Below the pieces are notes generated by a model. It made no database searches. It saw only the letters and a program-made list of their open reading frames with translations, and was not told where the DNA came from. Positions 25,826 to 35,459 of a DNA stretch of 64,000 nt are shown here, piece after piece. Position 1 is the first letter of the stretch. Every line of letters starts with the position of its first letter. This stretch comes from Sedimentisphaerales bacterium (GTDB taxonomy: Bacteria > Planctomycetota > Phycisphaerae > Sedimentisphaerales > SM23-30), in contig JAFGSR010000168.1 in NCBI GenBank assembly GCA_016934515.1, forward strand, positions 34,521-98,520. Reading direction: 5' to 3'. Made by a program: the position numbers and the translations under genes.

Positions 25826-27006
25826 ACCTCCGGATTGACAATTTCTTTCTGTACTTCGCTCCAGTCAAAGCCAATCGTTCTGATGACGGCGGGAATCAAC
25901 TCGTCCAGCGATTTGATCTTTTCTCCTTCGAGTAAAATTTCACTTTTATTTTCCACAACCTGCAAAGCATGTCGATTATTAGGTGAGAACCAGAAACGCT
26001 GTTGTGGCTTTCCATAGCCGATTTCCATATCGTAAACATATTGGCTCAGTTGGGCGACACTCTGCTTGATAAGATCGCGTTCACCATGTTCGACCGGATT
26101 AGCAAAGGCGTTGGCGTAGCTAACGGGATTACCTTTCTTCTTGATTTCTATCAAGATACCATCAGGATGGTTATGAGCGGCATGGCTGTTCTGTTTGCCT
26201 GAAGGATTAGTCTTGGCAGCACCATACAAGAAAGCACCGACGGTGTGGGCGGCTAGTTGTTCATTACCGTCTAGGTTTCTAAGAAGTTGTTCCCAGTGAA
26301 TGGCGAAATACTTGTAGAAGCATGCCGAGGCGTAGAGGGCCTCGCCGATATGGGCACCGCCTGCGTCTTCACCAGGAACATCATCGGCGGCAACGAAATA
26401 ATCCACTTCCGGTCGCGCTTCATGGGTACTGATAGCATGAGCAACCTGCGCCGCAGCTTCGACGGTTAAATTCAATCCTTTCCAGACGCCTTTGCCGTTA
26501 TCTCCGCCCTTAGGTTCGAGCATCCGGCCAAAAAGAGCCATGTCAGGAATATAAACATGCTCGGCGATCTGATGGGCAAACTGAGTGGCGGTTTCCTTGT
26601 CGGACTTATTCTCTTTAAATAGTTGCTTCATTTTATCAATCGCCTTATTGCTGACATACACGATCCCGGCGCTCTTGTCATCATCGGCGGCGATGTCCGC
26701 TTCGGCCTTCGCTTTTCTTTTTTTCGCTTTAGGAGCAATGCCGCAAAGCTCAAGTACTTTCATCGCCCGCTTGAAATCTTCACTGTCGCCGTTTGCACCG
26801 GCAATTACCTGTGCCAGCCGCCGCGTTCGCAATCCGCCAAGCAAAGGTTTGAATTCCTTGCTAATGCGGATGCTACGCTTAATACATTGGCTGGAGATGC
26901 GAGAGCGCAACACGCCTCCGAAATAGCAGGTCTTTGGGGCCCCCAGATCGTCCCGGTTAAGATTGGCCGGGCTGTGATTTTGAACCATGTGCATTTCAAT
27001 TAACAT
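25819..27006 (-). CDS. cas7e: Cas7e (Cse4/CasC) Cascade backbone
   Basis: MVQNHSPANLNRDDLGAPKTCYFGGVLRSRISSQCIKRSIR. Confidence 0.97.
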   Translation of the reverse strand: MLIEMHMVQNHSPANLNRDDLGAPKTCYFGGVLRSRISSQCIKRSIRISKEFKPLLGGLRTRRLAQVIAGANGDSEDFKRAMKVLELCGIAPKAKKRKAKAEADIAADDDKSAGIVYVSNKAIDKMKQLFKENKSDKETATQFAHQIAEHVYIPDMALFGRMLEPKGGDNGKGVWKGLNLTVEAAAQVAHAISTHEARPEVDYFVAADDVPGEDAGGAHIGEALYASACFYKYFAIHWEQLLRNLDGNEQLAAHTVGAFLYGAAKTNPSGKQNSHAAHNHPDGILIEIKKKGNPVSYANAFANPVEHGERDLIKQSVAQLSQYVYDMEIGYGKPQQRFWFSPNNRHALQVVENKSEILLEGEKIKSLDELIPAVIRTIGFDWSEVQKEIVNPEVC

Positions 27007-27500
27007 CAGAGTCTCCTTTCAAGGTATTGTAAATATTGTTCGGCCCATTGACGCCGTTTGTTTGGACGTCGCCAGATGGAAATATCATCAGTCAATCTTA
27101 CCCAGTCGAGCTTGAGTTCACTGGATGCAATAGTATCCAGAGCCCATTGCAGCACCGGTTCGATGCGGTCAAATGGCAGCATAAGCAATTCGTCGAATTT
27201 ACGTCGGCGGCGATTCGCTTCCCTGTTATCCTTCACTCGACAGCGGGCGAGTTGCCCCGCCAACAGTGCCCCGGCATCATGCTCAATGGGACAATAAGCG
27301 TAAAGTTTGGCGATCAGCCAGGCTGCTCCACGCCAGGGCGTTTTGGGATCTTTCTGTCTCAGCGGCCACCATAGGCCCGCAAAGAGATCGAAGGCATCCA
27401 CCGACTCATCCAGACTTCGACCTGAATGGCTGCGCAGCAAACTCAGATCGCCGTTTTGTAAACTACTCAAGACTTGGATATATCTCTCGGTTGCGATCAT
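27006..27500 (-). CDS. cse2: Cse2 (CasB/Cas11e) small subunit
   Basis: Position between cas8e and cas7e; W.LIAKLYAYCPIEHDAGALLAGQLARCR. Confidence 0.9.
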   Translation of the reverse strand: MIATERYIQVLSSLQNGDLSLLRSHSGRSLDESVDAFDLFAGLWWPLRQKDPKTPWRGAAWLIAKLYAYCPIEHDAGALLAGQLARCRVKDNREANRRRRKFDELLMLPFDRIEPVLQWALDTIASSELKLDWVRLTDDISIWRRPNKRRQWAEQYLQYLERRL

Positions 27501-28924
27501 GCATCGGCTCCTTTCTTGCGACCAGCGCGGTCCGTTGCGATTATTTTGGGTTTCATATTGGGCTTGACGGCAGCAATCTCACGACGCCTCTGTACTTCAA
27601 CGGTTGTATAGCCGGGTGCGAGCGATTGTGCGACAACGGACATCATGGGGCTATAATCCCCGGCAACCTGCTCCCATGCCTCCGGCTCACCAGTCAATAA
27701 TGCGTGTATCTTGTCAAAAACCTGCGTCTCGATATGAGGTCTAACTGAATCAATCATTGGACGAATCTCTGCATGTTTGCGTGATGATTTCTTAGGTTTA
27801 CAACGGCTTATAAGCTTGCTGTTTTCTTTGCTCCAATAATCAATCTTCTCAATAGCCTTTTGAGGATTGAAAGAATCCGTATTCACATTAAAAGATACTT
27901 CGCATTTTTTTGCTTCGATGTATTTATCATTTTGGACAGTAGCAAAACTAACAGCAATAAACCTATGAGGACTAATCGCATTCTTTTGTATAAGTGCTCC
28001 TATCACTAACTTAGTCCATCGCCCAGAAGCTGCATCATAAGCTTTTAATGAATCGTTTGGCTTTAGAACGTTTTTGTTGTCATAAATAACATGTGGATCG
28101 TCCCAGTTCCTTCTCTCATCAACAGACTCTGCTTTTGTACTGCCGATGCCAGCAAATACCGATTGCTTTATGAGTTTTGCTTTGACTCCACAGGCAATGC
28201 AGTTTTCCTCGTCTGTTTTGGGAGTATCCAGCCATACTCTCCTAGGCAGCCATGTAAGCCCAGTCAGCAATGCCACCTTCCCTTTTGCTGGAAGCTGAAT
28301 ATCAGGTTTTACCCAGGCAGGTTCCCCAAAATCATTTTGTTTTTGATCTTGCCATGAAAGCAACAATGACTCAAAAAGGCAAGAACCCAAAGGAATAATA
28401 TAGATTGGTGGTTTTGAATTGATGCCCGGTGGTTTACCCCTCCCGCCAGATGTAGCAAATGATGGTAAGCGTAATAAACCTTTAGCGCAACAAGCAGGAC
28501 ACAAACCATTATCTTTATCCTTAGAATGGCAAAAATGATACCAATTTGAACCTGTAGGTATTTCCTGCATCAGATAATTAGCGGTAAGCTTATCAGGTTC
28601 CCCGGTTTTAGCTTGATATTGATAGAACCGCTTTCCATCGCCGAACAGGTTAAAACAATCACGGTTCTCATCGAGTTTGGTGAACCAATCATCTGGAAAC
28701 GACTTCTCGGCGTAGGCGGATACATAGTCAGGTGGATTACCCTTGCACCAATACAATAGCGCCAGTAGAAATCGGAAAATCGCCACACGGTCCATCGGAT
28801 TACTGGCCGCGATTTGGCGAATCCTGTGGGCATCAGTCAATGCTTGAAAAATTCCAACTCGGTCATATTTGCCATTACGATAAAGAACCGGTATCCATTT
28901 CTCATCTAGTAAATTATAGTTCAT
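27497..28924 (-). CDS. cas8e: Cas8e (Cse1/CasA) large subunit
   Basis: MNYNLLDEKWIPVLYRNG...GIFQALTDAHRIRQIAASNPMDRVAIFRFLLALLYW typical of Cse1. Confidence 0.96.
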   Translation of the reverse strand: MNYNLLDEKWIPVLYRNGKYDRVGIFQALTDAHRIRQIAASNPMDRVAIFRFLLALLYWCKGNPPDYVSAYAEKSFPDDWFTKLDENRDCFNLFGDGKRFYQYQAKTGEPDKLTANYLMQEIPTGSNWYHFCHSKDKDNGLCPACCAKGLLRLPSFATSGGRGKPPGINSKPPIYIIPLGSCLFESLLLSWQDQKQNDFGEPAWVKPDIQLPAKGKVALLTGLTWLPRRVWLDTPKTDEENCIACGVKAKLIKQSVFAGIGSTKAESVDERRNWDDPHVIYDNKNVLKPNDSLKAYDAASGRWTKLVIGALIQKNAISPHRFIAVSFATVQNDKYIEAKKCEVSFNVNTDSFNPQKAIEKIDYWSKENSKLISRCKPKKSSRKHAEIRPMIDSVRPHIETQVFDKIHALLTGEPEAWEQVAGDYSPMMSVVAQSLAPGYTTVEVQRRREIAAVKPNMKPKIIATDRAGRKKGADA

Positions 28925-29057
28925 AGAATTCTCCCTGATAGTGTTTTGTAACTTGGTATTGGGGGCATCTTTTATCGAGCAGCCACCCTTCCGGGTCCGA
29001 ATGGGCGTAGAATACTTGTTTTGGTTTATCTGGACCTGCTGTTGCTGTTATTTCCAT
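28914..29057 (-). pseudogene. Small ORF (47 aa), possible vestigial N-terminus of cas3
   Basis: MEITATAGPDKPKQVFYAHSDPEGWLLDKRCPQYQVTKHYQGEFYEL*; SD-like AACGAGGT upstream; overlaps cas8e start; sits at the usual cas3 position; not in the supplied ORF track. Confidence 0.45.
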
Positions 29058-29161
29058 ATGTACCTCGTTTAAATGTCATATAGAAATCCATTATAGGGCT
29101 TCGGAAGGAGATAATCTTCTCCCGTTAAGAATTCACGGCCAAAGCCAGCATTTGTTGCCAC

Positions 29162-29190
29162 AATGTAATCCGCCTGAGCGAAAAAAGCAA
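29162..29190 (-). promoter_or_regulatory. Candidate cas operon promoter (TTGCTT-N17-TACATT)
   Basis: Read on minus strand ~105 bp upstream of the small ORF ATG. Confidence 0.35.
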
Positions 29191-29259
29191 CGGTTTTTGT
29201 GGATAATATCGGTAACTCTTTGTGGCGTATGGCGTTGAAGAGCGGTATTCAGGGTGAGG

Positions 29260-29324
29260 GTTACCAGGCTGCCGGGCTGGGGGCATTGCAGGAAAACTAC
29301 GCATCCGTCTGGGGGGTGGATTAG
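29260..29324. repeat. Copy B of ~65-bp imperfect direct repeat flanking CRISPR-Cas
   Basis: See copy A at 21549-21612; same orientation. Confidence 0.85.
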
Positions 29325-29726
29325 GGGTCGTCTTGCCATTATTGGGCAGGTGCGGGTGCGAAGAGTTCGGGCGGGTGGGAGGGGATTGGAGACAGAAAAC
29401 AGTTGATTTTATGAATTTAGCCACCTAACAAGCACATCGTATTCGCTATAACCTATTATGTTGTAGGGAGATACAAAAACGTACCATAATTCTATTCTTT
29501 GAATCATATAAATTTGTGAATTTTCACTTTTTTTTAATCAACAATTTGGCTTTTGAAACGCCTATTAAAAATTAGCACCTGTGGTCTGTTTTTAAACTGA
29601 AGAAGGGACAGATAAAACTCAATAAAACCGACAATATTATCCTTGCATTACCGTTTAATGTCTGTTAAAATAAACAATAATCACTTTTTCACGGACGAAA
29701 ACAACACTTTTTGCAGGAGAAAAACC

Positions 29727-30335
29727 ATGTTCCACAAAGCAAAACTTTTTACCATAGCTTTAACCGGATTTGTGGTATTTTTTGCAAATTGTACCAAAGC
29801 CGATGTACTAACTTTTGATGATATAGGAACCACACCAATTGATGCTGAACCTATCCCAGATGGATATGGAGGATTCGATTGGTATACTATTTTGTATCTC
29901 GACCCATCCATTGTAACCGTAGATTCAGGTTATGCTAATGGCATAGTATCGGGAGATTATGTGGCACTTGTAAGTAATTATTCTCATGAAGGTATAGGAT
30001 GGCTTACCGGTAACCCATTCACATTCAATGGCGCTTACTTTACATCGGTTTGGCGAGACGACCTTAATATCCAGGTTGACGGTTATCTCGATAACAGCCT
30101 CATCTACACGACTACTGTAACAATTGACACGATCGATCCAGTGTGGTTCCAGTTCGAATATGAAAATATCGATGAACTAAAATTTTCTGCTTCCGGTGGT
30201 ACAGTTCACGATGGCTATATATGGGACAATACCCAGTTTGTGATTGATAACTTCTCATACATCCCGGAACCATCAACAATTTTACTGTTTACTTTCGGGG
30301 GGCTTCTGTTGAAAAGAATCCACAAGCAACTTTAA
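29727..30335 (+). CDS. Exported PEP-CTERM sorting-signal protein
   Basis: Signal peptide MFHKAKLFTIALTGFVVFFANCTKA; C-terminus IPEPSTILLFTFGGLLLKRIHKQL; start at 29727 after AGGAG. Confidence 0.85.
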   Translation: MFHKAKLFTIALTGFVVFFANCTKADVLTFDDIGTTPIDAEPIPDGYGGFDWYTILYLDPSIVTVDSGYANGIVSGDYVALVSNYSHEGIGWLTGNPFTFNGAYFTSVWRDDLNIQVDGYLDNSLIYTTTVTIDTIDPVWFQFEYENIDELKFSASGGTVHDGYIWDNTQFVIDNFSYIPEPSTILLFTFGGLLLKRIHKQL

Positions 30336-30374
30336 TCTAATCAATTCACTAATTTTTTTTCAGGAGGAACAAGA

Positions 30375-33300
30375 ATGTTCAACACAAACTCTATCAACAC
30401 AAAAAAATTATCGGTCGTTTTCTTAGCAATAATTCTTTTGTCAATATTAACAACAACCGCAAACGCAAAATCTATTTACGCTATTACAGATCATGGTTAT
30501 AGAAATGTGCCACCGTTTAGTGCTCCCGCCAAGATTACCGCATACAATATTGATAGTGACAAAATAGACTTCCAGAATATTTATACGCTTAACCAGAGTG
30601 ATTACCCAACAGGAATGTTTCGCGGGCCTGTAGGTTTGGCAATTGATTTAGATTCGGGATATATATTTTGTACCCACGAAAACTATCCGGACCCTGAAAA
30701 GGTGGAAGGCTTGAGAGGCATTCAATTAATCAATGGAAAATCGCTTACCGACGAAGGTGTATTGGAAATCCCCGGCACTCCCGACTTATCCGGTGTTGTT
30801 TATGACCATAAACGCCAAAAAGTATATTCTGTTGAGCGGGGCTCGGGGGAATTATATGTTTTGGATTGGGATGCTCAGGAAGCATCACTTACCCTGCAAG
30901 GGAGCGGGCCGGTAATATTAAAGGATTCTCTTGACGTTGAAATTAGCGGTGGAGGTCTGGCATTGGATGAAACCGATGATATTTTATATGTAACTCAATT
31001 GTCAAGCGGAGGTCATTCGGGCGCATCTAACATAGTCTATTGTTACGACCCAAACGATTGGACCTATATAGATAGTATCGAAATCTACAACCTTGGATCG
31101 ACAGAACTTAATGCAGTAGGAGTTGCGGTATATAACGATGGCGTGGAAACAAATTACCTTTACACCGGCGCCTGGGGCTTTAGTGGCAGTCATAATTACC
31201 TGGTAAGAACCGATTTGAATCTATACGAGGCTGATTCTGAAGAGCCTAACAGTTTCCGGTTTGCCAAGGACATCGGCACAAATGTTGCCGGAATAGCCGT
31301 GGACCCCAATACCGGCCTGGTTTACGTGACCACCTCTGACAATCAGGTAGCGGTCTTTGATACCTCTAACTGGACATCCGACCCTAACCAAACCATCGAG
31401 CCCAACGATTCCGAAACCTACATGGTTCACGGACCGGCTGGCATTGCTGTGGGGTCCCAGTACAAACCGCGGTGGTTGCATATTGAAAAAACCGATAATA
31501 TAGATACGGAAGAATGTATCTCGCCCGAAGCGGCTGACCCAAACATTACTTATACTATCGTTTTCAGGCCGTTAGGTTACGATGCCAACGATGTTTTGAT
31601 TACGGATTATCTGCCCTGGGGTGTGGATTTTTACTCAGCTAATCCGGATAGTGGTACTTGGGATCCTGAAACCCGCACCTACACCTGGTATCGTTCTGCT
31701 ATCGACGCGAACGACCCGAACGAAGAACTTGAGTTAGTAGTACAGGTGAATACCCTGGCCATGCCGGGCGGGACGATAACCAACGAAGTGGAAATAGAAA
31801 GCCAGAATTATTTCAACTGGACTACCGAAGATACCGACATCTGCTGTTGGGGCGGCAATATCATTTACGTCGATGCCAGTCTCGGCGACTTCGGTCTCAA
31901 CAACGGCACCTCATGGAGCCTTGCCTATACCAGCATTCAGGATGCTATGGACCGAGCAAGTGGCGGCTGTTACGATACCTGGCAAATATGGGTCGCCCAG
32001 GGCACCTATACACCGGACACAGACGATGACACGTTCGAGTTGGAGCCAAACCTCGCCCTCTACGGCGGTTTTCCTTCAGGCGGCGGCACCTGGGGCAGCC
32101 GCAAGCCGGGTATCTACGAAACCATACTCTCCGGCCAGGTAAGCCAAGATGAAAAATGCAGCGCTGTCGTAACCGCCGACGGCGTAAACTCAACCGCGGT
32201 AATTGACGGCTTTGTAATTCAGGACGGCTCGGACTACGGCATCTCCTGCACCAACACCGCCTACCCGATTATCGCCAACTGTCGGGTGCAGGCCAACGGT
32301 AATTACACAGCGTACGACGCCGGAATTTATTGCAACAATTCCGAGCCAAACATCGTCAACTGTATCGTTAAACATAATCGCTCGCACGGCATCTATTTTT
32401 ATAATAATTCCGATGTGTCGATAACGAACTGCGTGGTTGAATCAAATAGTAATAACGGCATCTACTGTAACGATGACTCCAACCCGATAATCACCAATTG
32501 CACCATTGAATATAACAGCGGCACCGGTATATATTGCGACGACTCCGACCCGAATATAATCAATTGCCTCATCAACGGCAATAACGAAGACGGCGTTTAT
32601 TGTGGAAATGATTCCGACCTCTTAATCATCGGCTCCATTATCGAAAACAACGGCGATAACGGCATCGAGTGTTCCCATTACTCGGCTTCGATAGACGTCT
32701 CCACCAGCAAAATTCGCGATAACGATGCTCATGGCATCTATTGTCTTTCTTCATCCGCAGCCATCATCAAAAACAACTGGATAAATCACAACAAATCCGA
32801 TGGCCTGCGACTATACAGCACCTCTCCCTCAACCGTTCGCAACAATACCATTGTTTATAATGAAAATTATGGCATCTACCAAACCGCCGGTACCGCCAAC
32901 ATCAGCAACTGTATCCTCTGGGGCAACAACACACAATTAGGCGGCAATTGCACCGCAACCTACAGTTGCATAGAAAACGGCAACGACGAAAACGGCAATA
33001 TCAACCAAGACCCGAACTTTGCCTACAAGAACCCCGAATCCTTTAACTTCCATCTCAGTCCCGTTTCACCCTGCATCGACAAGGGAAATTCAACCGACAT
33101 TTCCGACGAAACCGACATCGACGGCGACTATCGTGTGTTGGATGACGATGTCGATATGGGTGCCGACGAATTCGCCTGCTACGACGTATTCAACCAGGCT
33201 GATTTCAATGCCGACGGCGTCGTAAATCTGATCGACTATTCCTACTTAGCTGGCGTCTGGATGGACGTCAGCAACGAACCCAATTGGGTCCCCGATTATG

Positions 33301-33779
33301 ACTTGGTCGCCGACAACCAGATAGACCTGCTCGATCTGAACGCTTTCGACAACAACTACCTCTGGTTCGCCTGCTGGAATGATGCTGAATTACCTGGTGC
33401 TATGAAAAGCACCATGGGCATGGACGGTGATTCTTCCAACAATCGTTCTTCAGCTTTACTTTCCCAATCCCTTTCACTCTCCGCTTACCAACCTAAAGAA
33501 TTACAAATTGAAGTTACCAAAGAACTTCTGAACGATGGCACCAAGATAGAGCTTTTCTTCTACGCAAACGAACCTCTCGCCAAAATAACCACCGATCCCC
33601 AGGGCAACATAACCGGCTTCGTCGGCTATCTGGACAATGGCTATCGGGTGGAACTCATCAGCACCTATGACAATCAAGGCAACGAAACCAGTGCTATCTA
33701 CACCCACTACGATGCCGACAATAATATTATCCTGACAGAAAAAATGGAAGATGAACTGCTGCTTCAAAAGGAGGAATAA
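30375..33779 (+). CDS. Exported protein: beta-propeller-like N-terminus, DUF11-like domain, parallel beta-helix, dockerin-like C-terminal region
   Basis: Signal peptide; repeated GI.C...I.NC.I..N motifs; FNADGVVNLIDYSYLAGVW...DNQIDLLDLNAF calcium-loop-like repeats. Confidence 0.8.
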   Translation: MFNTNSINTKKLSVVFLAIILLSILTTTANAKSIYAITDHGYRNVPPFSAPAKITAYNIDSDKIDFQNIYTLNQSDYPTGMFRGPVGLAIDLDSGYIFCTHENYPDPEKVEGLRGIQLINGKSLTDEGVLEIPGTPDLSGVVYDHKRQKVYSVERGSGELYVLDWDAQEASLTLQGSGPVILKDSLDVEISGGGLALDETDDILYVTQLSSGGHSGASNIVYCYDPNDWTYIDSIEIYNLGSTELNAVGVAVYNDGVETNYLYTGAWGFSGSHNYLVRTDLNLYEADSEEPNSFRFAKDIGTNVAGIAVDPNTGLVYVTTSDNQVAVFDTSNWTSDPNQTIEPNDSETYMVHGPAGIAVGSQYKPRWLHIEKTDNIDTEECISPEAADPNITYTIVFRPLGYDANDVLITDYLPWGVDFYSANPDSGTWDPETRTYTWYRSAIDANDPNEELELVVQVNTLAMPGGTITNEVEIESQNYFNWTTEDTDICCWGGNIIYVDASLGDFGLNNGTSWSLAYTSIQDAMDRASGGCYDTWQIWVAQGTYTPDTDDDTFELEPNLALYGGFPSGGGTWGSRKPGIYETILSGQVSQDEKCSAVVTADGVNSTAVIDGFVIQDGSDYGISCTNTAYPIIANCRVQANGNYTAYDAGIYCNNSEPNIVNCIVKHNRSHGIYFYNNSDVSITNCVVESNSNNGIYCNDDSNPIITNCTIEYNSGTGIYCDDSDPNIINCLINGNNEDGVYCGNDSDLLIIGSIIENNGDNGIECSHYSASIDVSTSKIRDNDAHGIYCLSSSAAIIKNNWINHNKSDGLRLYSTSPSTVRNNTIVYNENYGIYQTAGTANISNCILWGNNTQLGGNCTATYSCIENGNDENGNINQDPNFAYKNPESFNFHLSPVSPCIDKGNSTDISDETDIDGDYRVLDDDVDMGADEFACYDVFNQADFNADGVVNLIDYSYLAGVWMDVSNEPNWVPDYDLVADNQIDLLDLNAFDNNYLWFACWNDAELPGAMKSTMGMDGDSSNNRSSALLSQSLSLSAYQPKELQIEVTKELLNDGTKIELFFYANEPLAKITTDPQGNITGFVGYLDNGYRVELISTYDNQGNETSAIYTHYDADNNIILTEKMEDELLLQKEE

Positions 33780-34217
33780 TCAGTGCCAGGTGTGTTATAT
33801 CCCTGTTTTTCACCGCCAAAAACAGGAATATAACCCTTTGTATTTGATGTGCTTATAGTTCCAATAAACGTCACGGTGAACTATCCCCGAACCCTGCACC
33901 CTGTTCCTGCTGACCTTGGGCGGTATGGCTTTACGGAGGAGAAGTCGCCGATGCTAGGCACAATGGCAGTATTCAAGCGGCAAAAGTTAAAAAAAATCCA
34001 CACCAGCTCCGTCTTTTTTTGGCAATTTAGGTAAGAGTACCTCAATCATGCTTAAAAAAATGCAGCGTTCTATTATTTTATAATTTTCAGCTTGATTGAA
34101 GCGTATTCTGTGCTACACTAAAGAGTTATGAGTGAAAATATTAGAATATCTTCATGTGAGCCTGGCTCGGACAGCGGCAATATACTGCCTGAACTCAATA
34201 ATTAGGGAGCAGTTACC

Positions 34218-34451
34218 ATGTCAAGTATTGGGCAGAAAATCCGGCAGGCTGTTCTGAAGGAACTGGAACATCGGGGGTTGAGGCGAGTCCATTATGCCGA
34301 GATAGTCGAGGGCGTGGGCCAAGCCATGATATATCGCTGGCTGGACGGCGACACTGACATGTCTTTAGACCGCATTGAAAAGTGCCTCAAGCCTCTGGGT
34401 ATCACGCTCAAGATCGAGCCGAAACGACGGCGGAAACGGAGTAATAAGTGA
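34218..34451 (+). CDS. Small HTH DNA-binding protein
   Basis: HYAEIVEGVGQAMIYRWLDGDTDMSLDRIEKCLKPLGITL. Confidence 0.7.
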   Translation: MSSIGQKIRQAVLKELEHRGLRRVHYAEIVEGVGQAMIYRWLDGDTDMSLDRIEKCLKPLGITLKIEPKRRRKRSNK

Positions 34452-34550
34452 GAAAAAAGTAGAGCGCCATTTATGTCGGATAGAGTTCTGACAAATTTTA
34501 TAAACTCTTAAATCTTAGTACTTTATAATTGGGTCTTACAATTAAAAAAA

Positions 34551-34707
34551 TGTAGGAAGTGATGTAGGAAATACCTGGAATTTAGCAAAACATTTATCGG
34601 AAAATATCGGGAAATATTTTGAAAATATTAAAATTGTAGGAAGCGATGTAGGAAGTGCCTAAAAAAGCCGTAAAACAAGTAACTCTAAGCAACAAAATGT
34701 AGGAAGT
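34551..34707 (+). repeat. Five copies of TGTAGGAA(G/A)(T/C)
   Basis: Starts 34551, 34563, 34635, 34647, 34698; two pairs with 12-bp spacing, pairs 84 bp apart. Confidence 0.85.
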
Positions 34708-34780
34708 AAAGCAATTGGGCAGAATGACTTACGATTATAAAGGTAGGTGTAATAAAGGCTTAGAATTTTCTTATATGGTT

Positions 34781-34820
34781 TCCCGAACGCAGCGCTCTAG
34801 CCAAGCTGAGCTACTCCCCG
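34781..34820 (-). pseudogene. 5' half of tRNA-Pro (CGG anticodon), truncated at the anticodon loop
   Basis: Minus strand CGGGGAG-TA-GCTC-AGCTTGGCTA-GAGC-G-CTGCG-TTCGGGA; no 3' anticodon stem or T-arm follows. Confidence 0.75.
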
Positions 34821-35124
34821 TAGCATAATTCCAACAGAGATGATTTTAGCTTATCTGGGTGATTTTGCAAAGAAAAATTGTTGGGTAATTTTTCAGCGTT
34901 TTCGGGGGTCGGGGGTGGGTAAGCAGTCAGATTATGTAACTCTTTTGGAGCAGGCTGCGAAAAGGGCTCAGTGAAAGCCTGGCGGGGGGGGAATAGCCAC
35001 TTTCAAGTTACCCACTAGCGTGGAGGTTTAATCCTGGCTGGGCCAAGGCTGGCCATTTATCTTATCGAAAGTGTATTGGAAATACAGATTCCTATACATT
35101 CAAGTTAGAAATAGCTAAATTCTG

Positions 35125-35337
35125 CTATTTGGCATTGTCGGTGTTGGATTTTTTCTGCTGAGCTTGATTATTATCATGTTGGGCCGATTGTTCCTGTCGG
35201 GCTTTCATTTCCTGTTGGATATTGTAAGCCTTGACAAGTTCGGCCCGTTTTCCGGCCAGGCAGGACAGAATAACTAATGAACCGCCGGCAGCCGCAGCGA
35301 GACTAGCCATGACGATGAACATTTCCATTGAGGACAA
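35125..35337 (-). CDS. Small membrane protein, Gln-rich C-terminus
   Basis: N-terminal hydrophobic helix then charged/Q-rich tail. Confidence 0.4.
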   Translation of the reverse strand: MSSMEMFIVMASLAAAAGGSLVILSCLAGKRAELVKAYNIQQEMKARQEQSAQHDNNQAQQKKSNTDNAK

Positions 35338-35459
35338 TTTGTTCCCTTTCTGTCGGCGAGTGACAAGGATGGATCGGCTGGTCTGGCCTGGAGGACCCTA
35401 TGGTATTTGTATCGGCCGGTGGGGTGGTAAAAATTAAATACAATCAATGAAAAATTGGA

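Noticed and set aside
24774-27700. Plus-strand ORFs overlapping the cas genes
   Set aside because: Antisense of recognisable cas5/cas7/cse2; no independent evidence
22736-29057. Complete cas3 within the operon
   Set aside because: No HD/helicase motifs or suitably long ORF in any frame of the window; only the 47-codon candidate relic
29125-29424. Minus-strand ORFs over copy B (PPDGCVVFLQCPQPGSLVTL), similar to peptides over copy A
   Set aside because: Similarity in more than one frame reflects the DNA repeat; treated as a non-coding repeat
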